Origin: RYN-433 sp036558265
Lineage (GTDB): Bacteria > Planctomycetota > Phycisphaerae > Tepidisphaerales > Tepidisphaeraceae
Assembly (NCBI GenBank): GCA_036558265.1
Contig: DATBFY010000183.1
Span: 1-14,977 of the forward strand
Direction of reading: 5' to 3'
Length of the DNA: 14,977 bases
Shown in pieces: positions 1-5,985 of this stretch. Every line of letters begins with the position of its first letter. The first letter of the stretch is position 1. Under the pieces are notes generated by a model, which saw nothing but the letters and a program-made list of their open reading frames with translations, did not search any database and was not told the DNA's origin. A program made the position numbers and the translations under genes.

Positions 1-954
1 GGCGGCGCTGCGGAACTCTTCGGGCTGGGTGCCGCCCTCGGTGTTGGTCAGCGTGTTGCGGTTGAAGCCGGTGGCGATGAGCTGGGCCTGCGAGGCGTTC
101 TTCTCCAGGTCTCCGCCGATGATGTCGATCGTAAATCGGTCGAACGGCTCGTTGCGGTTGAGGGCCTGGATCAGCCAGTCGCGCCAGCGCCAGATGGTGC
201 GGTCGGGGTCGTTGGCGTAACCCAGGGAATCGGCGTAGCGCGCCAGGTCGAGCCACACGCGGGCCCAGCGCTCGCCGTAGGCGGGCTTGGTGAGCAGGCG
301 ATCGACCAGCTTCTCGTAGGCATCAGGCGAAGCGTCGTTGACGAACGCGTCCACCTCCGCGATCGTCGGCGGCAGGCCGGTCAGGTCGAGGGAGAGGCGG
401 CGGATGAGCGTGTAGCGGTCGGCGGCGGGGCCGGGGTGCAGGCCTTCCTTCTCCAGCCGCGCGAGAACGAAGCGGTCGATTTCGTTGGCGGGCCAGCTTG
501 CGTCCTTTACGGCGGGCGGGTCGGGGCGAACCGGCTTCACGTAGGCCCAGTGCAGGGCGTAGGGGGCGCCGTTGGCGATCCAGGTTCGCAGGGTCTTGAT
601 CTGCTGCGCGCTGAGGCGATCCGAGTTCTTGGGCGGCGGCATGACGTCGTCGTCGTCATCCGTGCTGATGCGGCGGACCAATTCGCTCTGTTCGGGGTGG
701 GAGGGGACGATCGCGGCCTTGCCGCTCTTGGCGGGCTTGGTGGCGACGTCGCGGACGTCGAGGCGCAGCTTGGCCTTGCGGGCGCGCTCGTCCTGGCCGT
801 GGCACTGGAGGCACTTGCTGGCGAAGATCGGACGGACGTCACGGTTGAAATCGACGGGTTGCTCGGCGGCGGCGCAGGGAAGAGGTGCGATCGCGAGGGC
901 GATGAGAACCGGAAGGATCAACCCGAAGATGCGCTGTGTTCTCAAAAGAATCAT
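1..954 (-). CDS. PSCyt1 / DUF1549 planctomycetal cytochrome protein (3' end outside window)
   Basis: Partial gene: 318 codons are visible from the ATG at 954 and the frame is open to the window edge. Residues 1-30 look like a signal peptide (hydrophobic stretch LILPVLIALAIAPLPCAAA), so the product is probably exported. Residues 36-135 match the planctomycetal cytochrome C module: FNRDVRPIFASKCLQCHGQ holds a c-type haem motif (C48, C51, H52), and 'DDVMPPPKN' near residue 105 could supply the axial Met. From about residue 152 the sequence (WPANEIDRFVLARLEKEGL, then RLSLDLTGLPPT and RWARVWLDLARYADS) matches DUF1549. In this family DUF1553 normally follows, outside the window. The physiological role of the family is not firmly known; a redox or polysaccharide-related role is often suggested. 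It starts 11 bp after the LRR-YHS gene stops, which suggests an operon. Family assignment is secure; function is not. Confidence 0.93.
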   Translation of the reverse strand, partial: MILLRTQRIFGLILPVLIALAIAPLPCAAAEQPVDFNRDVRPIFASKCLQCHGQDERARKAKLRLDVRDVATKPAKSGKAAIVPSHPEQSELVRRISTDDDDDVMPPPKNSDRLSAQQIKTLRTWIANGAPYALHWAYVKPVRPDPPAVKDASWPANEIDRFVLARLEKEGLHPGPAADRYTLIRRLSLDLTGLPPTIAEVDAFVNDASPDAYEKLVDRLLTKPAYGERWARVWLDLARYADSLGYANDPDRTIWRWRDWLIQALNRNEPFDRFTIDIIGGDLEKNASQAQLIATGFNRNTLTNTEGGTQPEEFRSAA

Positions 955-965
955 CCTGATACGCG

Positions 966-2132
966 TCACTTCACGGGCTTAGCGTCGGCGACAATCTTGT
1001 CGGCGAACTTCTTGGGGTCCTTGTTGAACTTCGCCAGACATTTGTCGCAGCAGAAGCCGACGGTCTTGCCGTCCACGATAGCGGTGAAACCGGACTCGAT
1101 GTCATGCTGCGAGACGGGACACTTGGTGTTGACCACAGCGACGGCGGCGACCGGCGCGGCCGCGGGGGCGGGAGTCGCCTCTGCCTTTTTCTGTTCGGCG
1201 GGTTTCTTCTCCTCGGGCTTCTTGTCCTGTGACTTGGCCTCGTTCGGCTTGGCGGCGGCGGGGGCGGCGTCGGCCTTGATGTTGGCGGCGTACTTGGCGG
1301 GGTTCTTGGTGAAGTCCTTGGGGCAGTCTTTGCAGCAGAAGCCGATCACCTTGCCTTCGTAGACCAGCAGGTTTTCCGGATCGACTGCTTCGCCGGTGAC
1401 GGGGCACTTGGTGTTGATCGGCTTGGCGCCGGCGGGGGCGGCGGTGACCGCGGCTGCGGCGGCCACAGGCTTCTTGGCATCGGCGGGCTTGGCGTCCGCC
1501 GGCTTCTTGGCATCTGCCGGCTTGGCATCCGCTGGCTTGGCGGCGGGCGTCTCGACGGGCTTGACGACGACGGCTAGTTCTTCGCCTCGGTTCACGGTGA
1601 TGGCGGGGATGGCTTTCTTCAGACTGGCGGCGCCGGCGTCGGTCACCTTGGTCTGCCAGAGATAGACGCGCTTGAGGTTCTTGAGGCCGGCGAGGCTCGA
1701 GACGCCCTTATCGGTAACGGCGGTGTTGTACAGGTTGAGGTATTCGAGCTTCTGAAGGTTCTTGAGGTTCGCGAGCCCAGCGTCGGTGACGGCGGTCTTC
1801 TCCAGGTGCAGGGTGGTCAGTTCGGAGAGTCCGGCGAGGTTCGCCAGACCGGCATCGGTAATGGCCGTGTTCGCCAGGTTGAGCTGGGCGACCTTTGGCA
1901 GGTTCTTGACCTCTGCCAGTTCGACGTCGGTGGCCTGCTTGCCGGCGAGCGACAAATTGACGACGAGCAGGTCGCTGTCGTTGGCGAGTTGCATGACCAA
2001 GCCGCCCTTGGCGGTGATCTTGTTGGCCGACTCCTGCTGGGGCGGTGTGAACTGGACCGCGGCGGCCTGGGCGATGGATGCAAAGCAGGCGATCAGCAGC
2101 AGTTGGGCGAAGGTTCGAAAGGGTGGTTTCAT
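966..2132 (-). CDS. Secreted leucine-rich-repeat protein with two YHS-like cysteine modules
   Basis: 388 residues. Residues 1-23 form a signal peptide ending in SIAQA. Residues 55-180 hold about five 24-residue leucine-rich repeats of the type LxxLxLxxTAVTDAGLxxLxxL, common in planctomycetal secreted proteins. Residues 193-240 are a low-complexity linker with PADAK repeats. Residues 240-285 and 335-380 are two homologous modules of the form NTKCPV...GFCCxxCxxxFxxxPxKF (C243, C266, C267, C270; C338, C361, C362, C365), which resemble YHS or heavy-metal-binding domains. A second Ala/Lys/Glu-rich linker separates them. A GGGAG ribosome site (2142-2146) lies 9 nt before the ATG. The next gene encodes a haem-c protein, so a shared periplasmic metal or redox role is an inference. 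The LRR and YHS calls rest on visible repeats and motifs; ligand and partner are unknown. Confidence 0.9.
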   Translation of the reverse strand: MKPPFRTFAQLLLIACFASIAQAAAVQFTPPQQESANKITAKGGLVMQLANDSDLLVVNLSLAGKQATDVELAEVKNLPKVAQLNLANTAITDAGLANLAGLSELTTLHLEKTAVTDAGLANLKNLQKLEYLNLYNTAVTDKGVSSLAGLKNLKRVYLWQTKVTDAGAASLKKAIPAITVNRGEELAVVVKPVETPAAKPADAKPADAKKPADAKPADAKKPVAAAAAVTAAPAGAKPINTKCPVTGEAVDPENLLVYEGKVIGFCCKDCPKDFTKNPAKYAANIKADAAPAAAKPNEAKSQDKKPEEKKPAEQKKAEATPAPAAAPVAAVAVVNTKCPVSQHDIESGFTAIVDGKTVGFCCDKCLAKFNKDPKKFADKIVADAKPVK

Positions 2133-2191
2133 TGCGTGCGGCTCCCGTACGTTTTTTTGCTCGATCTCCCGACATGGGCGCGACGGCAGTT

Positions 2192-2220
2192 ACTATCGCA
2201 TAGTAGTGCCGCAGGTCCAA
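2192..2220 (-). promoter_or_regulatory. Candidate sigma70-type promoter for the LRR-YHS gene
   Basis: Reading the minus strand, TTGGAC (2220-2215) and GATAGT (2197-2192) are separated by exactly 17 nt and lie about 60 bp before the ATG at 2132. The -10 box overlaps the inverted repeat TACTAT-cgc-ATAGTA (2191-2205), which could be an operator. Each box matches the consensus only partly, so this is a weak call. Confidence 0.3.
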
Positions 2221-2317
2221 GGGTGTTGCGTAGGGCCCGGGCTACCGCCGACTAAATGTTGACTGTAAAGTCTTGCGAGGCAGCGAACCGCGCGACGCCG
2301 GAATGGGAGCCTGGGCT

Positions 2318-3520
2318 ATGGACATGGCATTGTGGGCGGTGCTCGCCGCAATGGGGGCGCTGGGGGTGCGGGTGGGCTTTGCCGTACACGGGGCCGCGTT
2401 GGCGCGGTCGAAGAATGCCGCCGGGGCGGTGTTGCGCCAGGTCTGCGACGCCTGCGTGGCGATCCTGGCGTTCTGGGTGGTGGGGTGGGCGATTACAGTT
2501 AGTGGCGGAAGGGTTTTTGGGCTGCAATGGCGAGCCTTGTTTGGGATCGGCGAGAATTATTCGCTGGTCTGGCTCCAGATCGTCGCGATGGTGCTGATTG
2601 CGACGGGGATCGTGCCGGGCGTATTGGCGGAGCGGGCGCGGTTCTGGCCGACGCTGGCGTCGTCGGCGCTGCTGGGGGCACTGATCATTCCGATCGCGAT
2701 CATCTGGACGTTTGGCGATGGGTGGCTTCATCGCATCGGCGATCACGATTATGGCGGGGCGGGTTGGCTTCATCTGCCGGGGGCGTGCTGCGCGGCGGTG
2801 GGGGCGTTCGTGGTGGGGCCGCGGTCGGGGAAGTTCAATCGCGACGGATCCTCGACGGCAATTCCCGGGCACAGCGTCCCGCTGGCGGGGATTGGGGTGG
2901 TGGTGCTCTTCGCGGGGTTCTTCGTGTTCTTGACGGGGTTGTCGAACGGGATCGATTACGGGCGGGTGGCGAGCAACGTGTTTCTCGCTGCGGCTGCGGG
3001 CGGGTTGGCGGCGGTGGTGATGTCACAGATCCGATACTACAAGCCCGACGTTCACCTCACGTTCGCGGGGATGCTGGGGGGGATCGTGGCGATCAGCGCG
3101 GGGGCGAACGGGATGATCGGGCTATCGGCCGTCATCATCGGCGCGGTGGCGGGGTTGGTGGTCCCGCTGGCGATCCTCCTGCTGGATGTGAAGTTCAGAT
3201 TGGACGACCCCAGCGGGAATGTTGCTGTGCACGGTGTGGGGGCGATCTGGGGACTGGTCGCGACACCGCTCTTCGTGCGAGGACTGTCCGCCGGGGATCG
3301 GGTCAAGATCCTGGGCGTCCATGTGCTGGCGATCGTTGCCATCGCCGCTCTGGCGATCGCGCTGTCGTTTGCCATGTGGGTGGTGCTGAAGCGCACGACA
3401 CGAATTCGCGCCAGCGAGGCGGACGAGTTTGATGGGTTGGATTTGGCGGAGCACGATATCGGAGCGTACCCGGATTTCCAGCAGACGATGATCAAGTCCT
3501 ATCATCTGCGCGAGGTGTAG
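2318..3520 (+). CDS. amt: Ammonium transporter (Amt/MEP/Rh family)
   Basis: Integral membrane channel of about 400 residues with roughly eleven hydrophobic segments. Family signatures in order: ALARSKNA near residue 30, GVLAERARFW (101-110), the Trp of IIW (W130), DYGGAGWLHLPGACCAAVGAFVVGPRSGKF split over 144-173 with the first pore His (H152), GFFVFLTGLS (200-209), and DDPSGNVAVHGVGAIWG with the second pore His (H305). The twin-His pore is therefore kept. The tail DGLDLAEHDIGAYP resembles the GLDxxEHxxxAYP element through which PII proteins act on Amt. By hand alignment the outer Phe gate (Phe107 in E. coli AmtB) appears to be Met91, while the inner one (Phe215) is kept as F204. The start was chosen at ATG 2318 because GGGAG (2305-2309) lies 8 nt before it; TTG 2273 and ATG 2303 are in-frame alternatives. 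No glnK neighbour is present; a DUF190 gene converges from the other side. Confidence 0.9.
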   Translation: MDMALWAVLAAMGALGVRVGFAVHGAALARSKNAAGAVLRQVCDACVAILAFWVVGWAITVSGGRVFGLQWRALFGIGENYSLVWLQIVAMVLIATGIVPGVLAERARFWPTLASSALLGALIIPIAIIWTFGDGWLHRIGDHDYGGAGWLHLPGACCAAVGAFVVGPRSGKFNRDGSSTAIPGHSVPLAGIGVVVLFAGFFVFLTGLSNGIDYGRVASNVFLAAAAGGLAAVVMSQIRYYKPDVHLTFAGMLGGIVAISAGANGMIGLSAVIIGAVAGLVVPLAILLLDVKFRLDDPSGNVAVHGVGAIWGLVATPLFVRGLSAGDRVKILGVHVLAIVAIAALAIALSFAMWVVLKRTTRIRASEADEFDGLDLAEHDIGAYPDFQQTMIKSYHLREV

Positions 3521-3523
3521 CGT

Positions 3524-3544
3524 TCACGGGCTGGAAGCCCGTGA
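3524..3544. repeat. Perfect 9-bp hairpin between convergent genes (REP-like, possible terminator)
   Basis: TCACGGGCT (3524-3532), loop GGA, AGCCCGTGA (3536-3544). It starts 4 bp after the amt stop codon and covers the stop and last codons of the DUF190 gene (SRASSP). There is no T-tract on either strand, so it is not a classical intrinsic terminator. The same kind of short GC-rich palindrome is, from memory, widely dispersed in planctomycete and related genomes. It may act as a bidirectional RNA 3'-end structure. Confidence 0.6.
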
Positions 3545-4294
3545 TACGGGTGGCGATCGGTAGGCGAGGACGCGCACGTTTTCCATGGTGATCATCCCCT
3601 CGGTGACCATCGCGTCGAGGTGGGAGAGGAGCGACTGGATCCTGGCGTTTGCGTCCACGATCTCGACGACGATCGGCAGGTCGGAGGACATGTCGGTGAG
3701 CTTGGACTTGTGGATCACGCTGTGCGCGCCGAAGCCTTCGAGCCCGCGCAGGACGGTCGCGCCGGCGATGCCCAGCTCGCGCGTCTTGTGCACGATCGCC
3801 TCGTAGAGCGGGCGGCTTCCGGCGCGGTCGGATTCGCCGATGAACACGCGCAGGAGGACGCCGTCGTCATCGATCGTCATGTTGGACCTCGGTTGAAGGG
3901 GCGGGAGGGTGGAAAGGGGCGCCAGGGCCCCAGGCAGGGGCGGCAGGGGGGTGTGGCCGGTGTAGCGGTGGCGGTAGCGGATCACGGCCGCCCGCTCGAG
4001 CGTCGCCAGGCCTTTGGTGACGAGCTGCGCGAGCTGTTGATCGACGAAGGCGGCGATACGCTGCGGGGCATCGACGATCTCGACGATCACGGGAAGATGC
4101 TGGACGAACGACCAGGTGGACGGAGCGAGGATGCCCCGGGTCCCGGCGCCGTAGATTCCCTGGAGCACGGTGCAACCGGCCAGGGCGTTCGACCGCGCGG
4201 CCTTGACGATCCGCAGGTAAGTCGGCTCGTGGGGCATGCGGTCGGCGGATTCGAGGTAAACGCGAAGGAGAACTTGTTCGCCGACGAGGGGCAT
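3524..4294 (-). CDS. Tandem DUF190 (PII-like) protein
   Basis: 256 residues made of two DUF190 copies joined by a Pro-rich linker (residues 111-138, PLPPLPGALAPLSTLPPL). Copy 1 spans about 4-109 (VLLRVYLESADR ... LPVIVEIVDAPQRI ... LERAAVIRYRH) and copy 2 about 145-247 (VLLRVFIGESDR ... LPIVVEIVDANARI ... MENVRVLAYRS). DUF190 proteins have a PII/ferredoxin-like fold and are usually single-domain and of about 110 residues, so the duplication is a departure. The gene starts 14 bp after crcB, matching the common crcB-DUF190 pairing in bacteria; a role in fluoride or anion response is inferred from that context. A PII-like role toward the convergent Amt is a second, weaker possibility. The ribosome binding site is poor (GTGAG close to the ATG), so coupling to crcB translation is likely. 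Confidence 0.9.
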   Translation of the reverse strand: MPLVGEQVLLRVYLESADRMPHEPTYLRIVKAARSNALAGCTVLQGIYGAGTRGILAPSTWSFVQHLPVIVEIVDAPQRIAAFVDQQLAQLVTKGLATLERAAVIRYRHRYTGHTPLPPLPGALAPLSTLPPLQPRSNMTIDDDGVLLRVFIGESDRAGSRPLYEAIVHKTRELGIAGATVLRGLEGFGAHSVIHKSKLTDMSSDLPIVVEIVDANARIQSLLSHLDAMVTEGMITMENVRVLAYRSPPVSRASSP

Positions 4295-4308
4295 GTCTCA
4301 CGCATATT

Positions 4309-4686
4309 TTAGAAGCGCTGGGCGCAGATGGCGCCGACCCGGACGGCGATCAGACCCAGGGCGATGCTGAAGATCAGATTTGCCACGGCCTTGTAGAACT
4401 GGCCGCCCTCGACCAGGGCGTTGGTCTCGAACATGAAAGTGGAGAAGGTCGTGTAGGCGCCGACGAAGCCGACGGCGATGGCGAGGCGCAGGGTTTCGCT
4501 TGCGATCCGATCACCGGCGACGCCCATGAACCACCCCAGGAAGAGGCTGCCGGAGAGGTTGATGATCATCGTGCCGACGAACGAGTCGGTGAAGACGTAC
4601 CTACAGGCGCTGGCGACGAAGAACCGCGCTAGCGCGCCCAGCGACCCGGCAAGTGCAATCGCAAGGCATTGCTTGAGCAGTTGCAT
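4309..4686 (-). CDS. crcB: Fluoride ion channel CrcB/Fluc
   Basis: 125 residues, normal length for the family, with four hydrophobic segments. It dimerises in the membrane in characterised homologues and exports F-. Visible signatures: GSLGALARF (14-22), GTMIINLSGSLFLG (38-51) with the pore Asn (N43), and GFVGAYTTFSTFMFE (73-87), the Phe-box region. The usual GGCGAxxR and GFCGGxTTFS forms are slightly altered here (V74, A76, Y77). It lies 51 bp after the Trm112-like gene and 14 bp before the tandem DUF190 gene, on the same strand, so co-transcription is likely. I looked for a fluoride (crcB) riboswitch in the 51-bp leader and saw none, and no good ribosome binding site either. The identification is firm. 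Confidence 0.95.
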   Translation of the reverse strand: MQLLKQCLAIALAGSLGALARFFVASACRYVFTDSFVGTMIINLSGSLFLGWFMGVAGDRIASETLRLAIAVGFVGAYTTFSTFMFETNALVEGGQFYKAVANLIFSIALGLIAVRVGAICAQRF

Positions 4687-4737
4687 TTCGTCGTGAAAAG
4701 CGGATGGCTCGGTCGGGGCGGTTTTCGGCGATTCCGA

Positions 4738-4980
4738 TCAGGGTCGCGCCGGGATCTGCGGTGCGAACTTGGCCTTGAAGGCGTCGAGCGACTCGATTCC
4801 GGAAGGGAGTTGGGCCTCCTCGATCAGCATGACCGGGATTCCGTCGCGCACGGGGTAGCGCAGGCCGCCGACCTCCGCGACCAGGTAGCTTCCTTCCTGG
4901 CGCAACGGGCTGCGCGTCAGTGGGCAGCGGAGAATCGAGAGCAGGTCGGCGTCGATGGTGTTGGACTTCTCGAGAGTCAT
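4738..4980 (-). CDS. Trm112-like small protein with degenerate zinc site
   Basis: 80 residues. LLSILRCPLTRSPL (13-26) followed by LRYPVRDGIPVMLIEEAQL (40-58) is the Trm112/YcaR pattern. Trm112-type proteins activate methyltransferases in eukaryotes and archaea; the bacterial members (YcaR) have no settled role. In the usual family two CxxC-type pairs bind zinc; here the first pair is reduced to one Cys (C19, with Thr in the second place) and the second is replaced by Val/Ala/Gly, so zinc binding is probably lost. The ATG overlaps the stop codon of the upstream gene as ATGA (4980-4977), which implies translational coupling. The same frame stays open upstream to about 5532, but only this part looks like a protein family. 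Confidence 0.88.
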   Translation of the reverse strand: MTLEKSNTIDADLLSILRCPLTRSPLRQEGSYLVAEVGGLRYPVRDGIPVMLIEEAQLPSGIESLDAFKAKFAPQIPARP

Positions 4981-5852
4981 GGGAGGTTGGGCCGAATCAG
5001 TCGGTGGAGGCAGTATAGCGCGTCGGCGAGCAGGATGGAAGTGACGCCGGAGGCTGGGGCGATCGTGGCGGCGGCGTGGAGGATTTGGTCGGCGAGCGGT
5101 CGGGTCGCCGGATTCCAGACGAACGCCGCCAGGGCCCAAGGTTGGCTGGTCGCGTGATCGGGCTGCATTTGGTCCTGGTAAAAGCGGGCGTTGCGAGAGA
5201 CGGCCGTCGCCAATCGTTCGTCGGCTGTATCGATCGCGCAGGTGGTCGCGGCGTGGAGCAGGAGCAACTCGTGATAGCCGTGCGTCTCCGGATTGTCCGA
5301 TGCTGTGGCGGCCAGAAATGCGCCGTCGGCTTGCTGGCACGCGGCCAGTCGCCCGAAGGCCTCTGCCCGAGTGGCTGTGGACACTTCGGTCCCGGCATCG
5401 ATCGTCGCGTGCGCCGTCAGCGTCATCCAGGCGGTGTCCACGATCGACGCGCCGCAATTGGCTGGAATCCGGTCCGGCGGATGGATCGGCCAGCGCGATG
5501 TCGCGAATTGACTTTCCAGCAATCGCGCCCACTTCTGGACGACTTCCGTGCCGACGCCGGCGAGCTTCATCGCGCGGAACAGCGAGTAAAACAGCAACCC
5601 GCGATAGACCGGCCGGCGATGTCCGTATCGATCGACTACGTCGGGTGACGTCGTCGGGCTGTCGGCGGGGATCCTGGGCAACTCAATCGCGCGATCGGAG
5701 CTTGACAGGACGATGGGATAGATCAGGCCGCGTTCGACAAGGGTCGACGGTTCGTCCGGTCGCGCTGGCTCGATCACCGTCAGTGCCGCGCGCAGCGATC
5801 GTTCGATCAATTCCGCATAGCGCCGCAGTTCGGGGTCAACGTCGATGGCCAT
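4977..5852 (-). CDS. Hypothetical alpha-helical protein, coupled to the Trm112-like gene
   Basis: 291 residues, no signal peptide and no clear membrane segment, so probably cytoplasmic. I do not recognise the family. Visible features: a run of amphipathic helices, a Pro-rich stretch at 29-90, and in the second half a pattern reminiscent of alpha/alpha-toroid proteins such as terpenoid-cyclase or prenyltransferase folds (NCGASIVDTAWMTLTAHA, then LAACQQADGAFLAA with a QxxDGxF element). No DxDD or zinc-ligand catalytic motif is seen, so a cyclase activity is not claimed. Its stop overlaps the Trm112-like start by 4 bp. The start ATG at 5852 has only a weak GGAC-type ribosome site. It heads the probable operon with the Trm112-like gene, crcB and DUF190, and is separated from the calpain gene by a terminator. 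Confidence 0.8.
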   Translation of the reverse strand: MAIDVDPELRRYAELIERSLRAALTVIEPARPDEPSTLVERGLIYPIVLSSSDRAIELPRIPADSPTTSPDVVDRYGHRRPVYRGLLFYSLFRAMKLAGVGTEVVQKWARLLESQFATSRWPIHPPDRIPANCGASIVDTAWMTLTAHATIDAGTEVSTATRAEAFGRLAACQQADGAFLAATASDNPETHGYHELLLLHAATTCAIDTADERLATAVSRNARFYQDQMQPDHATSQPWALAAFVWNPATRPLADQILHAAATIAPASGVTSILLADALYCLHRLIRPNLP

Positions 5853-5875
5853 CGTCCGTCCGGTCGACGCGGCTG

Positions 5876-5904
5876 ATCATACCGACCGCTGCCATGCGAC
5901 GAAA
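5876..5904 (-). promoter_or_regulatory. Candidate promoter for the 5852-3524 operon
   Basis: On the minus strand TATGAT (5881-5876, five of six matches to TATAAT) lies 24 bp before the ATG at 5852. The -35 position at 17-18 nt falls on the T-tract of the calpain terminator (TTTCGT or TTTTCG), a poor match. Promoter and terminator would then be packed head to tail. Weak evidence. Confidence 0.3.
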
Positions 5905-5946
5905 AACGGGACGGGAACCTCGTCGGCCACAAGGTCCCCGTCCCGC
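5902..5946 (-). terminator. Intrinsic terminator of the RTX-calpain gene
   Basis: On the minus strand: arm CGGGACGGGGACC (5945-5933), a 13-nt loop, arm GGTTCCCGTCCCG (5919-5907), then TTTTT (5906-5902). The stem is 13 bp with a single G-T pair. It lies 40 bp after the stop codon at 5986. Classical Rho-independent terminator architecture. Confidence 0.9.
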
Positions 5947-5985
5947 AAGTCACATGTCGAATGTAGAGAAAACGCGCGCGGCCGA

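Noticed and set aside
436..1362. 308-codon plus-strand frame over the LRR-YHS and PSCyt1 genes
   Set aside because: Overlaps two genes with clear signal peptides and motifs on the other strand; its own translation is low-complexity.
4687..4737. Possible fluoride riboswitch in front of crcB
   Set aside because: The 51-nt leader lacks the conserved GGNGAUGG and pseudoknot segments and is short for that motif.
4981..5532. N-terminal extension of the Trm112-like frame
   Set aside because: The frame is open, but its translation is Arg/Pro-rich and overlaps the 291-residue gene; the ATG at 4980 gives the normal family length.
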